Positions 16,619 to 25,360 of a stretch of 64,000 nt of DNA are shown piece after piece. The notes beneath the pieces were generated by a model. It had not been told where the DNA came from. It saw only the letters and a program-made list of their open reading frames with translations, and did not search any database. Origin of the DNA: an uncultured Pelagibacteraceae bacterium (GTDB lineage Bacteria; Pseudomonadota; Alphaproteobacteria; Pelagibacterales; Pelagibacteraceae); contig CACNRD010000004.1 of NCBI GenBank assembly GCA_902622795.1, forward strand, positions 1 to 64,000. The letters run 5' to 3'. A program made the position numbers and the translations under genes. Each line of letters starts with the position of its first letter. Position 1 is the stretch's first letter.

Positions 16619-17737
16619 TTAATTTTTGATAGCTTCTCCAGGATCAAGATATTCGTGTCCAAATACATCTGCAACTGCTTTATAAGTCACATGGCCTTTA
16701 TGAACATTTAATCCTGCTAAAAAGTTTTTATCTTCTCCTAAAGCTTTTTGATAACCTTTTTTAGCTAGTTTAGATAAAAAAGGTAGTGTTGCTTTATTTA
16801 AAGCTAAAGTTGAAGTTCTGGGAACTCCACCAGGCATATTCGCTACACAATAATGTACAACATCGTCAACTATATATGTAGGATCTCCATGGGTAGTTGG
16901 TCTACTTGTTTCAACACATCCACCTTGGTCTATAGCAACATCAACAATTACCGATCCACGTTTCATAAATTTTAACATTTGTTTAGTCACTAATTTTGGT
17001 GCCTCAGCACCTGGAATTAAAACACCTCCAACTAAAAGATCAGCCTCTGATAACAATTTAGTTAAATCAATTTTATCACTTTGTTCTGGAATTATTTTAT
17101 CACCAAAAATTTCTTTAAGTTGTTTTAATCTTTCCTCAGATTTATCAACAATATGAACTTTCGCCTGCATTCCAGTTGCAATAACTGCAGCATTTTCTCC
17201 CACTACACCGCCACCTAAAATAACAACAGTTGCTCCAGTTACACCAGGTGCTCCTCCAAGTAAAAGACCTCTTCCATTTTGGTTTTTTTCTAAACAATGT
17301 GCTCCAGCTTGCACAGACATACGCCCTGCAACTGCACTCATAGGAGCAAGTAGAGGTAATCTTCCACTATTGTCTGTTACAGTTTCGTAAGCGATATTGA
17401 TACTTTTTGATTTAATTAATCCCTCAGTAAGTTCCTTTGCAGCCGCTAGATGTAAATAAGTATAAACAATTTGATTTTCTCTAATCATGCCTACCTCTGA
17501 TTTTTGAGGCTCTTTAACTTTAACAATTATTTCAGCATCATCAAAAATATCTGCTGCAGAGTTAGCAATTTTAGCGCCAGCTTTTATGTATTGTTCATTT
17601 TCAAAGCCAGCTTCAAAACCTCCGTTGTTTTCAACAATAACTTCATGACCTTCAGAAACTAAAGTCTTAACACTTTCAGGAGTTAGACCAATTCTGTTCT
17701 CTTGTGGTTTTATCTCTTTAGGCACGCCTATCTTCAT
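16619..17737 (-). CDS. ald: Alanine dehydrogenase
   Basis: NAD-dependent reversible oxidative deamination of L-alanine to pyruvate and ammonium. 372 aa with the family start MKIGVPKEIKPQENRIGLTP, the catalytic-Lys/His region (YTYLHLAA), and the nucleotide loop GGGVVGENAA. It lies 27 bp downstream of a pyruvate-dependent aminotransferase, so it would regenerate pyruvate from the alanine that enzyme forms, releasing amino nitrogen as ammonium. Confidence 0.96.
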   Translation of the reverse strand: MKIGVPKEIKPQENRIGLTPESVKTLVSEGHEVIVENNGGFEAGFENEQYIKAGAKIANSAADIFDDAEIIVKVKEPQKSEVGMIRENQIVYTYLHLAAAKELTEGLIKSKSINIAYETVTDNSGRLPLLAPMSAVAGRMSVQAGAHCLEKNQNGRGLLLGGAPGVTGATVVILGGGVVGENAAVIATGMQAKVHIVDKSEERLKQLKEIFGDKIIPEQSDKIDLTKLLSEADLLVGGVLIPGAEAPKLVTKQMLKFMKRGSVIVDVAIDQGGCVETSRPTTHGDPTYIVDDVVHYCVANMPGGVPRTSTLALNKATLPFLSKLAKKGYQKALGEDKNFLAGLNVHKGHVTYKAVADVFGHEYLDPGEAIKN

Positions 17738-17764
17738 AAGCTCTCTTTTTTAAGTTAAAATTAA

Positions 17765-19111
17765 CTAATTTTTTTGGTTTTTTTGATAATTAGTTATACC
17801 AGTTCTAAGTTTATCGATAATTTCATCTATATGTTTTTCTTCACATATAAATTGTGGAGCTATAATTAAACAGTCTCCAGTAGCTTTGAAATTTACTCCT
17901 GCTTCATAACAGGCTTTGAAAGTTTCATAACCTGCTTTACCTGGCTTAGTGTTCAATTTCATATCAATTCCACCCATCATTCCGTATCCTCTAATATTAT
18001 CTACAGCTTCTAAATCTTGAAGTGAAAATAATCCTTTTTGGAAATAAGGAGCTAAATTTTTTGCTCTTTCAAATATATCTTCTTTTTCAAAAATATCTTG
18101 TACTGCCAAAGCTGCAGCGACTGCAACTGGTATTCCTGAGTAGGTATAACCATGAAATAATTCTACTGAACCCATTGGAGAAGCATCCATAACTGCATCA
18201 TAAATTTCATCTTTGCATGCAACAACACCCATAGGAACTACACCATTGGTTGTTGCCTTAGCCATTGTCATGATATCTGGTGTTACTCCGAACTCCTGGC
18301 TAGCAAATACAGATCCAGTTCTACCCCAACCTGTAATAACTTCATCAAAAATTAAAAGTATGCCGTGTTTATCACATGTGTCTCTTAATTTTTGTAAATA
18401 ACCTTTTGGTGGCACTAAAGTTCCAGTTGATCCAGCAATTGGTTCAACAATACAGGCTGCAATATTCTCAGGTCCAAAGTTAGTTGCTATTCTTTCTAAG
18501 TCGTCAGCTAAGTCTGCACCCGTCTCTGGTTGACCACTTACAAATTTATGTTCTGGTAAGTGTGTATGTCTCATATGTTGAACACCAGGCATTAAAATGC
18601 TTGCAAAAGTTTTAACATTATTGATCATTCCTCCAACTGAAACACAACCAATATTCATTCCATGATATCCACGTTCACGACCTACAAATCTAAATCTGTG
18701 AGCATTTCCTTTTGCTCTATGATAAGCCACTGCAATTTTAATCGCTGTCTCTACTGCTGTTGAACCACAAATTGTGTAAAACATTTTATTTAAATCTGCT
18801 GGAGTGTGTTTAGAAATTCTTGTAGCTAATTCAAACGATCCACCAAAACCTTGTTGAAAAGGTTGAGCATAATCTAAAGTATCTAATTGTTTAGTTACAG
18901 CTTCAGTAATTTCTCTTCTTCCATGGCCTAATGGATTACAAAACAATCCAGAACTTGCATCAATTTGGGTTTTTCCATGATGGGTCTTTAAATAAACTCC
19001 TTTAGCTTCAGTAATTAATCTTGGATTAGCCTTAAAATCTTTATTAGATGTAAATGGCATCCAATGTTCATTTAAAGAATTTGGTACCGAGGTTCTATTT
19101 TCTGAGCTCAT
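17765..19111 (-). CDS. Omega-amino acid:pyruvate aminotransferase (taurine or beta-alanine type)
   Basis: Class III PLP aminotransferase, 448 aa, closest in pattern to beta-alanine/omega-amino acid:pyruvate transaminases (N-terminal HWMPFTSNKDF; CGSTAVETAIKIA cofactor phosphate loop; FDEVITGWGRTG; Schiff-base Lys in MAKATTNG). It would move the amino group from taurine, beta-alanine or a similar compound to pyruvate, giving alanine. It is the first gene of a unit with alanine dehydrogenase and is divergent from tauABC, which makes taurine the favoured substrate. Sequence alone does not separate Tpa from BauA. Confidence 0.85.
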   Translation of the reverse strand: MSSENRTSVPNSLNEHWMPFTSNKDFKANPRLITEAKGVYLKTHHGKTQIDASSGLFCNPLGHGRREITEAVTKQLDTLDYAQPFQQGFGGSFELATRISKHTPADLNKMFYTICGSTAVETAIKIAVAYHRAKGNAHRFRFVGRERGYHGMNIGCVSVGGMINNVKTFASILMPGVQHMRHTHLPEHKFVSGQPETGADLADDLERIATNFGPENIAACIVEPIAGSTGTLVPPKGYLQKLRDTCDKHGILLIFDEVITGWGRTGSVFASQEFGVTPDIMTMAKATTNGVVPMGVVACKDEIYDAVMDASPMGSVELFHGYTYSGIPVAVAAALAVQDIFEKEDIFERAKNLAPYFQKGLFSLQDLEAVDNIRGYGMMGGIDMKLNTKPGKAGYETFKACYEAGVNFKATGDCLIIAPQFICEEKHIDEIIDKLRTGITNYQKNQKN

Positions 19112-19322
19112 ATTTTTTAATTTTTAGTAATACTAAAATATGTAGACTAATATGTTTTGTTTACTAGATATATTTTGACCTACATTGGACAATATTAATA
19201 TACAACTTTTAATTGTACAATTGATTTATTTGCACACCTGCTTTTCGTCATAAAGTGTTTTACTTCTATCTAAAATTGAATTTAAATATGTTTAATTTAA
19301 TTAATTAAACATAGGGGAATAA
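19112..19322. promoter_or_regulatory. Divergent promoter region tpa-like / tauA with palindromes
   Basis: 211-bp spacer serving both halves of the taurine locus. It contains a perfect 12-bp palindrome AATTGTACAATT at 19211-19222, an imperfect inverted repeat around TTGACC..GGACAA at about 19167-19184, and an AT-rich palindrome (TTTAATTAATTAAA) close to tauA. tauA has a strong Shine-Dalgarno (AGGGGAA) just before its ATG. Operator function is inference. Confidence 0.5.
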
Positions 19323-20264
19323 ATGAAAAAATTATTAACTTTTATTCTAGGATCTATACTTGCGCTAAACCTGTCTATTTCAGTTGCAAATTCAGCTGCA
19401 AAAGAAGTTAGAGTTGCATATTTTCTAGAATGGCCAAGTCCTAACCTGGAGGACATGCAAAAGAAAAATTTTGCTAAAGCTCTTGGAGTTCCAGTTAAAT
19501 GGACAAACTTCACAAATGGTGGAGCAATGACTGATGCTATGTTAGCAGGAGATATTGATATTTCTTACTCACAAGGTTTAGTACCTTTTATCAATGCTGT
19601 AAAATCTAAAGCACCTATTAAGCTAGTAGATATCGCTATGGAATATGGGATGGGAGGAACTACTTGTGTTACCTCTAATGCTTCTGGAATTACAAAAGCA
19701 AATGGTTCTGAGCTAGAGGGGAAAAAAGTTGCTGTACCACTTGGAACAATGGCTGAATACGTTTTTGATGAAAGTATGAAAGTTGTTGGAGCTGATAGAA
19801 GTAAAATGGATATAATTCAAATGGATCCTGAAGAAGGTGCTGCTGCATTGGTCAGTGGTGATGTTGTAATGGCATGTTTGTTTGGTGGTAACTCTATCAA
19901 AGCTGCAGTTGCTGTTGGTTCAAGATTATTAACAGTTCAAGAAGCTAGAGATGCTGGTATCTTAGGTATAGATATTACTTCTGTTACAGACAAGTTTATG
20001 AAAGAAAATCCTGGAATGCTTAGAACTTTTATTGAAGTAACTCATGAGGCAAACGACAGATATAGAGCTGGTAAAAGTGATATGAACTCTATGTCAAAAG
20101 CTTCTGAAATGAAAGTTGCTGATATGAAAGAAACTCTAGATGGATTTAAATTCTTAACTCCTTCAGAAACTAAACAGTCTATGGAAAGTGGTAATCTTGA
20201 TGGTTTCCTAAAAGGAATGGGAACACCTGGTGGAGCTGTAGACACAAGTTTCCTACCTTTATAA
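19323..20264 (+). CDS. tauA: Taurine-type ABC transporter periplasmic binding protein
   Basis: NMT1/SsuA/TauA-family receptor, 313 aa. A signal peptide (1-24, ending ANSAA) precedes the family's VRVAYFLEWPSPN mature start and a strongly conserved ligand loop DIDISYSQGLVPF; GTMAEYVFDE also matches TauA-type proteins. It has a good Shine-Dalgarno (AGGGGAATAA-ATG). The following hairpin separates it from tauBC. Assignment to taurine rests on family similarity and the divergent aminotransferase/alanine dehydrogenase pair. Confidence 0.85.
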   Translation: MKKLLTFILGSILALNLSISVANSAAKEVRVAYFLEWPSPNLEDMQKKNFAKALGVPVKWTNFTNGGAMTDAMLAGDIDISYSQGLVPFINAVKSKAPIKLVDIAMEYGMGGTTCVTSNASGITKANGSELEGKKVAVPLGTMAEYVFDESMKVVGADRSKMDIIQMDPEEGAAALVSGDVVMACLFGGNSIKAAVAVGSRLLTVQEARDAGILGIDITSVTDKFMKENPGMLRTFIEVTHEANDRYRAGKSDMNSMSKASEMKVADMKETLDGFKFLTPSETKQSMESGNLDGFLKGMGTPGGAVDTSFLPL

Positions 20265-20284
20265 TTTTAAAGGTTTAAAATTTA

Positions 20285-20323
20285 AATAGGCGCCAATTAT
20301 AATGATTGGTGCCTATTTTTTTT
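20285..20323 (+). terminator. Intrinsic terminator/attenuator after tauA
   Basis: 13-bp stem (20285-20297 with 20305-20317, core AGGCGCCAAT/ATTGGTGCCT with one G-U pair), 7-nt loop, and a T8 run. It sits 21 nt after the tauA stop and 27 nt before tauB, so it should give excess binding protein over the ATPase and permease. Confidence 0.88.
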
Positions 20324-20349
20324 ATAAAATTTCTAATATAAGGTAGTTA

Positions 20350-21147
20350 ATGAGTGATCTTATTTCTGAAAATCTAAACATGATTTTTAAAACTCCAAAA
20401 GGAGAAACGGTTCACGCATTAAAAGATGTAAGTTTTACTCTAAAAAAAGGTGAACTACTTACTGTCCTTGGACCTTCTGGTTGTGGAAAAACAACTTTAC
20501 TAAATATTACTGCTGGATTTCTGAGACCTACATCAGGGATAATAACTCTTAATGATAAAGAGATAGATGGTCCTGGAGTTGAAAGAGGAATGGTTTTTCA
20601 GCAAGGAGCATTGTTTGAATGGTTAACAGTTGCAGAAAACGTAAACTTTGGTCTACGAATGAAAAAAGAAAATACAAAATTAACTGAAGAAAAAGTTGAA
20701 GAATGGTTAGAAATTGTTGGTCTAAAAGGTTTTGGTAATACGCCTACCTATCAATTGTCTGGAGGTATGCAGCAAAGAGTGGCGCTTGCAAGATGTCTAA
20801 TTAATGATCCTGATTTAATTTTAATGGATGAACCATTGGGAGCATTAGATGCCTTAACTAGAGAGAAAATGCAGTCTTTGGTATTAAAAATTTGGAAAGA
20901 AACTGGAAAAACTATCATCCTAATTACTCACTCAGTTGAAGAAGCATTGTTGCTTGGAGAACGATTGTATGTAATGGCACCTAGACCAGGAAGAATACAT
21001 AAAGAATACAATCTTCCCTTTGCAGAAATGGGTCTTAAAGAAGATTTAAGAGAAATAAAGAAGAACAAAGAATTTTCATCAAAGAGAGAAGAAATTTTAT
21101 CCATGATTTGGAATATGGAAGAAGAAATAATGGGTAAAGAAAATTAA
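20350..21147 (+). CDS. tauB: Taurine-type ABC transporter ATP-binding protein
   Basis: 265-aa ABC ATPase of the nitrate/sulfonate/taurine subfamily. Walker A GPSGCGKTT, Q-loop VFQQGALFEWL, signature QLSGGMQQR, Walker B LILMDEP and H-loop ITHS are all intact. The C-terminal MAPRPGRI segment is typical of SsuB/TauB. Its last base is the first base of tauC (TAATG overlap). Confidence 0.92.
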   Translation: MSDLISENLNMIFKTPKGETVHALKDVSFTLKKGELLTVLGPSGCGKTTLLNITAGFLRPTSGIITLNDKEIDGPGVERGMVFQQGALFEWLTVAENVNFGLRMKKENTKLTEEKVEEWLEIVGLKGFGNTPTYQLSGGMQQRVALARCLINDPDLILMDEPLGALDALTREKMQSLVLKIWKETGKTIILITHSVEEALLLGERLYVMAPRPGRIHKEYNLPFAEMGLKEDLREIKKNKEFSSKREEILSMIWNMEEEIMGKEN

Positions 21148-23072
21148 TGTTAATTCAAATAGTAACCCTATTAATATTTGTAGCGATTATAGGAAGTATT
21201 CTTTACGGACGAAGATTAATTAGAACTGAAAAAGTAGACGCAGTATTTGGAAATCCTGAAAGAGCAAAAGGTGGTACTCACTGGGTTATTGTTGGAAGTG
21301 CAGCTATACTTTTAGTTTGGCTTTATTACTCCTGGGATATAGCAAAAGGTTTTTATCCAAAATCAGCAAATGAATTATGCCAGGTTGCAAAAGTAAACGA
21401 CTCTTTAATGGGATTGAAATATCAATTTCCTATTGAAGAAAGAGAATTTAAAAGCACGTCAATAATAAAAATTGAAAATAAAAATCTTCAAAAAATTACT
21501 AAAGAAATTCAAAATTCTCCAGAATTAAAAAGTCAGCAAAAAACTATCTTAGTAAGTTTTATTAATAAAACTAATCAATTAATTCCTTTATTAACCAATG
21601 AAGATTTAATTGAGATTGATACTAAAACAAAAATTAATGAAATGACTGAAGAGATAAAACTCTTAAGCTCAAACTTTAAACAAAAAGATTACCCTTTTGA
21701 AACGCAAGAACAAAAAAATGAAAGACAAAATGCTGTATCAGAACAGGGTGGATGGGGAATTATAAAGGTTCAATCAGGTACAGGATCAATAGAAAATACT
21801 ATAGAGGTTCCTGTAGTTCCTGAAACAAGTAAAGGTCTTAAATTCCATGCTGCAGCTGAAGAGCTTAAAATCATAAGTGATAAATTCTTTAAACTGAGAA
21901 ATCACAATCCTCAGTTCAAAACCTCAATCAAACAATTAAAAGATGAAATTAAAACCTACAGGAAAAGTTTAAATGACAACGAAGAAATTGCATCAGACTA
22001 TGCAAAAAATATTGTTAAAATTGCAAGACGTATTGAATTTGCAAGTATCTACCCTCCTAATGCTCTTAATGAGATGCAGAAAGCAATTATTGAGTTTGAT
22101 AATTTACAAAAATCTGAACAAGGTGGTCTTAGATTAATTGACATTCTATTATTTCCAGCAGGCACAATAGTTGCAAGTGGACCAAGTTGCTCAGAACAAG
22201 GTTCTGGAAGATGGCTTCCAAAACCCTCTGATACACTAAATAAATTTATTTTAATGTCTAAGCCAAGCGTTGGTTACAAAAATATTCCACTGCTTTGGAT
22301 TGAAATGATTGACGTTTCATCAATTGTTGGTTTTATTTTACCTGATTGGATAGCTGATGTTCTGCCAGGCGATTATCCTGTTCACACCAAAGACGGAATT
22401 GTTAAAGAAAACTTTAAAGGAAATGTTTTAAAAGTTGTTACTGGAGACTTTAAATTATTTAAAATTCCAGTGCCATACGGGCATATATGGGATTCTTTTT
22501 TAAGAGTATTTTTAGGCCTAGTTTTTGGAATTTTAATTGGAGTTCCTTTAGGTTTGTTTATGGGGCTAAACAGATTTGCCAAAGGATTTTTTGATCCATT
22601 GATAGAATTATATAGACCAGTTCCACCTCTTGCTTGGGCCCCTCTTATTATCTCTGTTTTAGGAATTGATAACACAGGGAAAGTATTCTTATTATTTATG
22701 GTCTCCTTATCTATTATGATCATTTCTGCAAGAGCTGGTGCTTCAGGAACTCAACTCTCAAAAATTCATGCTGCTCACTCTTTAGGAGCCTCAAAAAAAC
22801 AAATTCTAAGATATGTAATTTTTCCAAATTCACTTCCAGAAATTTTAACTGGAATTAGAGTTGCTGTAGGAATGTGTTGGGGAACATTGGTTGCTGCTGA
22901 ATTTTTAGCTGGAACTACTGGTATTGGGTTTGTGGAAAATGTAGCAAAAAAATACTTTCAATACGAAGTAATTTGGATCACTATTTTTATCATGGGAATG
23001 CTTGGATTATTATTTGATATCACTCTAAGAAAAGTTATCGATAAAACTATTCCATGGCGTGGAAAAGGTTAA
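21147..23072 (+). CDS. tauC: Taurine-type ABC transporter permease with ~370-residue extra extracytoplasmic region
   Basis: 641 aa, more than twice the usual 250-280 aa of TauC/SsuC. Residues 1-20 and about 44-64 are two membrane helices. Residues about 65-440 are a hydrophilic, helix-rich region with no recognisable domain (predicted periplasmic), containing two short hydrophobic segments near 342-352 and 388-400. Residues 444-641 are a normal BPD_transp_1 permease with the EAA loop HAAHSLGASKKQILRYV. No frameshift or linker scar is visible. The extra part could be a tethered receptor or docking domain, but this is inference. Confidence 0.85.
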   Translation: MLIQIVTLLIFVAIIGSILYGRRLIRTEKVDAVFGNPERAKGGTHWVIVGSAAILLVWLYYSWDIAKGFYPKSANELCQVAKVNDSLMGLKYQFPIEEREFKSTSIIKIENKNLQKITKEIQNSPELKSQQKTILVSFINKTNQLIPLLTNEDLIEIDTKTKINEMTEEIKLLSSNFKQKDYPFETQEQKNERQNAVSEQGGWGIIKVQSGTGSIENTIEVPVVPETSKGLKFHAAAEELKIISDKFFKLRNHNPQFKTSIKQLKDEIKTYRKSLNDNEEIASDYAKNIVKIARRIEFASIYPPNALNEMQKAIIEFDNLQKSEQGGLRLIDILLFPAGTIVASGPSCSEQGSGRWLPKPSDTLNKFILMSKPSVGYKNIPLLWIEMIDVSSIVGFILPDWIADVLPGDYPVHTKDGIVKENFKGNVLKVVTGDFKLFKIPVPYGHIWDSFLRVFLGLVFGILIGVPLGLFMGLNRFAKGFFDPLIELYRPVPPLAWAPLIISVLGIDNTGKVFLLFMVSLSIMIISARAGASGTQLSKIHAAHSLGASKKQILRYVIFPNSLPEILTGIRVAVGMCWGTLVAAEFLAGTTGIGFVENVAKKYFQYEVIWITIFIMGMLGLLFDITLRKVIDKTIPWRGKG

Positions 23073-23073
23073 T

Positions 23074-24078
23074 GTGAAAATATTAATCTTAAAAAAACAA
23101 GTAATTAAAATATTTCAAAAATTTGGATTAAGTAAAGATCATGCAACAATCTCAGCAAATGCATTAATTAACGCTGAACTAGTTGGTGCTTATGGTCATG
23201 GATTATCAAGACTTAAGATGTATTGTGATAGAATTTCAAAGAAAGTAATTAATCCTAAACCCAAAATAAAAATAAAAAAAATTTCTCAATCCATATCTCA
23301 TATTGATGCAAACAACAGTATAGGTTTTGTGGCTGCCGATCTTGGGATAAAGACTGCTATCAAGCATGCTCAAAAAACTGGAATAGGAATGGTTGCTATT
23401 AAAGGAAGTGGACACTATGGATTATCTGGTTATTACGCTGAACAAGCTGTTAAAAAAAATTTGATCACTATGATTTATACTAATGCCCCTCCTGCAGTTG
23501 CGCCACATGGTGCATTAAAAAGTTTATTTGGAACAAACCCAATATGTTTTGGGACCCCAACTGGAACAAAAATTCCTTTTATATTAGATACCTCAATTTC
23601 TATGATTAACAGAGGAAAAATAAGAGTTGCTGCAAGAAGCAATCAAAAAATTCCTGAAGGTGTTGCACTAGATAAGTTTGGTAAACCTACTAATGATGCG
23701 AAGAAAGCATTGGAAGGTGTTCAGTTACCAATCGCAGGATTTAGAGGATCAGGTCTTGCATGGATGGTTGATATTTTAAGTGGAGTTATTACAGGTGGAA
23801 ACCATGCAGGACGAGTAAAAGATCCATTCGATGATTTTTCTGGACCACAAAATATTGGACATTTATTCATCACTTTTAAATCAAATTTATTTCAAAAAAA
23901 TTATAATCAGAGAATAAAAGATAATATTAAAACAATTAAAAAACTTCCAAGAATAAAAGGTGTTAATGAAATAATGTATCCAGGACAAAATAAGTATTAC
24001 AGATATAAAAAGAATTCTAAAAAAGAAATTTTTATTCCAGATATTATTAAAAAGGACTTGGAAACTTTAATAAGTTAA
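23074..24078 (+). CDS. Ldh2/ComC-family NAD(P)-dependent 2-hydroxyacid dehydrogenase
   Basis: Malate/L-lactate/sulfolactate dehydrogenase family (Ldh_2), about 334 aa. The active-site His motif is AYGHGLSRLKMY near the N-terminus, and GIGMVAIKGSGHYGLSGYYAE and APHGALKSLFGTNPICFG are family blocks. I choose GTG at 23074 because it follows an AAAGG Shine-Dalgarno and the tauC stop by one base; the frame is open from GTG 23059. In the tau operon with an hpsN-like gene nearby, (R)-sulfolactate dehydrogenase (ComC) is the best guess; other 2-oxo/2-hydroxy or imino acid substrates are possible. Confidence 0.8.
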   Translation: MKILILKKQVIKIFQKFGLSKDHATISANALINAELVGAYGHGLSRLKMYCDRISKKVINPKPKIKIKKISQSISHIDANNSIGFVAADLGIKTAIKHAQKTGIGMVAIKGSGHYGLSGYYAEQAVKKNLITMIYTNAPPAVAPHGALKSLFGTNPICFGTPTGTKIPFILDTSISMINRGKIRVAARSNQKIPEGVALDKFGKPTNDAKKALEGVQLPIAGFRGSGLAWMVDILSGVITGGNHAGRVKDPFDDFSGPQNIGHLFITFKSNLFQKNYNQRIKDNIKTIKKLPRIKGVNEIMYPGQNKYYRYKKNSKKEIFIPDIIKKDLETLIS

Positions 24079-24264
24079 CACTGTCAAAGCACCTAGAGAT
24101 ACTACCACTGTAGATAAAATAATTGTCCTCTTAACTCTGTCTTTTCTCTTTTGTACAATTAGTCTTTGCTTAAGAACATCCACGTTCACTCTAAGAGGAG
24201 CCTCAGTTTCTTGAGTGGGGTCTTCAACAACGTGGGATGTTCTATTTAAGCCTTCATTATTCAT
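24067..24264 (-). CDS. Small tail-anchored membrane protein (paralogue of 13907-14107)
   Basis: 65 aa from ATG 24264; the frame extends to a TTG at 24315, but the shorter form matches the 66-aa paralogue in length. It has a polar N-terminus, VNVDVLKQRL, a basic segment (QKRKDRVKR), then a single C-terminal membrane helix. It overlaps the convergent dehydrogenase gene by 12 bp and lies at the outer end of the tauABC unit, as its paralogue does at the outer end of the opposite unit. Function unknown. Confidence 0.6.
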   Translation of the reverse strand: MNNEGLNRTSHVVEDPTQETEAPLRVNVDVLKQRLIVQKRKDRVKRTIILSTVVVSLGALTVLTY

Positions 24265-24324
24265 TGGCTTATTAAACCACCTAGTAATAAAATTTGATAT
24301 ATGGTGTGAGTCCAATTTGGGTTG

Positions 24325-24342
24325 CTATTAACTTCATAATAG
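24325..24342. promoter_or_regulatory. Short inverted repeat before the tandem winged-helix regulator
   Basis: CTATTA and TAATAG separated by 6 nt, 25 bp upstream of the regulator start codon and next to its GGGAG Shine-Dalgarno (24356-24360). It could be an autoregulatory operator or an mRNA hairpin; weak evidence. Confidence 0.3.
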
Positions 24343-24366
24343 TTCAAAGTGGGTCGGGAGATAACA

Positions 24367-25359
24367 ATGACAACAGTACCTAGCGTTACGGCTCAAATTG
24401 ACCAAAAAGAAATTTTCAAGGTTATCAGTAATAATTTTAGTAAATTAGCTCCAGCTTATTATTTCTTGATCAGCAATTGGTTAATACGAGCATATAATGT
24501 TCATAAAGATATAGATAAATATATAATAATTATTTACCTAATTAATAAAGATTTGATTGTTTTTAGAAGAAACGGGTTGATTGTTGATTACGATACTTTT
24601 TACAGGGATAGATCAATAGAAATTGAGAAAATAAATTTAAGTGATATTTCAAAAGATCTAGAAATACCAAAAGAAAGTGTGAGAAGGAAAATTTTAGAAT
24701 TAGAAAAAGCAGGCGTAATTAAAAAATCTGGAAAAAAAATGTTTGTTAATAGGAATACACTTGTTGCTACCCAAGCTAAAGACACCTTAAAAGATATGAG
24801 TTCTTTGTTATTTGAATTTAATAAATTATTAAAAAATGAAAAGGCTTTCACTGTTGATGAAATTTCATCCTCTATGAAAGAAAATTTTTCTTTTTGCTGG
24901 TATCAGTTTTATAAATTTATATTTATTTATACAAACAGGTGGAGAAAAGAAGTAAAGGATCTGGAAACTATGTGTATTGGAATTTTGGTAATGCTTAATG
25001 CATCTCACAATAAGAGTTTTAAAGTAAGGGACTTAAACTTAAAAACATATCAAAAAAAAGTTATGGGTTCAGACGGAAGAGGAATGAATGCAATGTCTTT
25101 ATCTGATATCACAGGGATTCCAAGGCCGACAGTTGTTAGAAAATTAAAATATTTAATCGATAATAATTACCTAACTATTAATGAAAGAAAACTGCTTTTT
25201 ATCAATATTCAAGGAACAGTATTAAAAAGAAGTTCTGAATTACAAGATGCAAATATTAAAAGCTTAAGTAGTTTTATTTATAAAGTATTTAATCAAATTA
25301 AAATTATAGACTCGAGTAAAGATGAAGATGACGACTTTATTCCTAGTTACTTGAGATAA
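24367..25359 (+). CDS. Putative transcriptional regulator with two winged-helix domains
   Basis: 330-aa protein I cannot place in a named family. Two separate winged-helix DNA-binding units are visible: residues about 88-128 (LSDISKDLEIPKESVRRKI then wing) and 242-282 (LSDITGIPRPTVVRKLKYL then wing). They resemble each other in helix 3 (P-x-x-x-V-R-K) and look like an internal duplication; the N-terminal 85 residues and the middle are helical with no ligand domain I know. Start at 24367 is chosen over an in-frame GTG at 24349 because GGGAG lies 6 nt before it. Its position between the tau and hpsN genes suggests local control. Confidence 0.75.
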   Translation: MTTVPSVTAQIDQKEIFKVISNNFSKLAPAYYFLISNWLIRAYNVHKDIDKYIIIIYLINKDLIVFRRNGLIVDYDTFYRDRSIEIEKINLSDISKDLEIPKESVRRKILELEKAGVIKKSGKKMFVNRNTLVATQAKDTLKDMSSLLFEFNKLLKNEKAFTVDEISSSMKENFSFCWYQFYKFIFIYTNRWRKEVKDLETMCIGILVMLNASHNKSFKVRDLNLKTYQKKVMGSDGRGMNAMSLSDITGIPRPTVVRKLKYLIDNNYLTINERKLLFINIQGTVLKRSSELQDANIKSLSSFIYKVFNQIKIIDSSKDEDDDFIPSYLR

Positions 25360-25360
25360 A

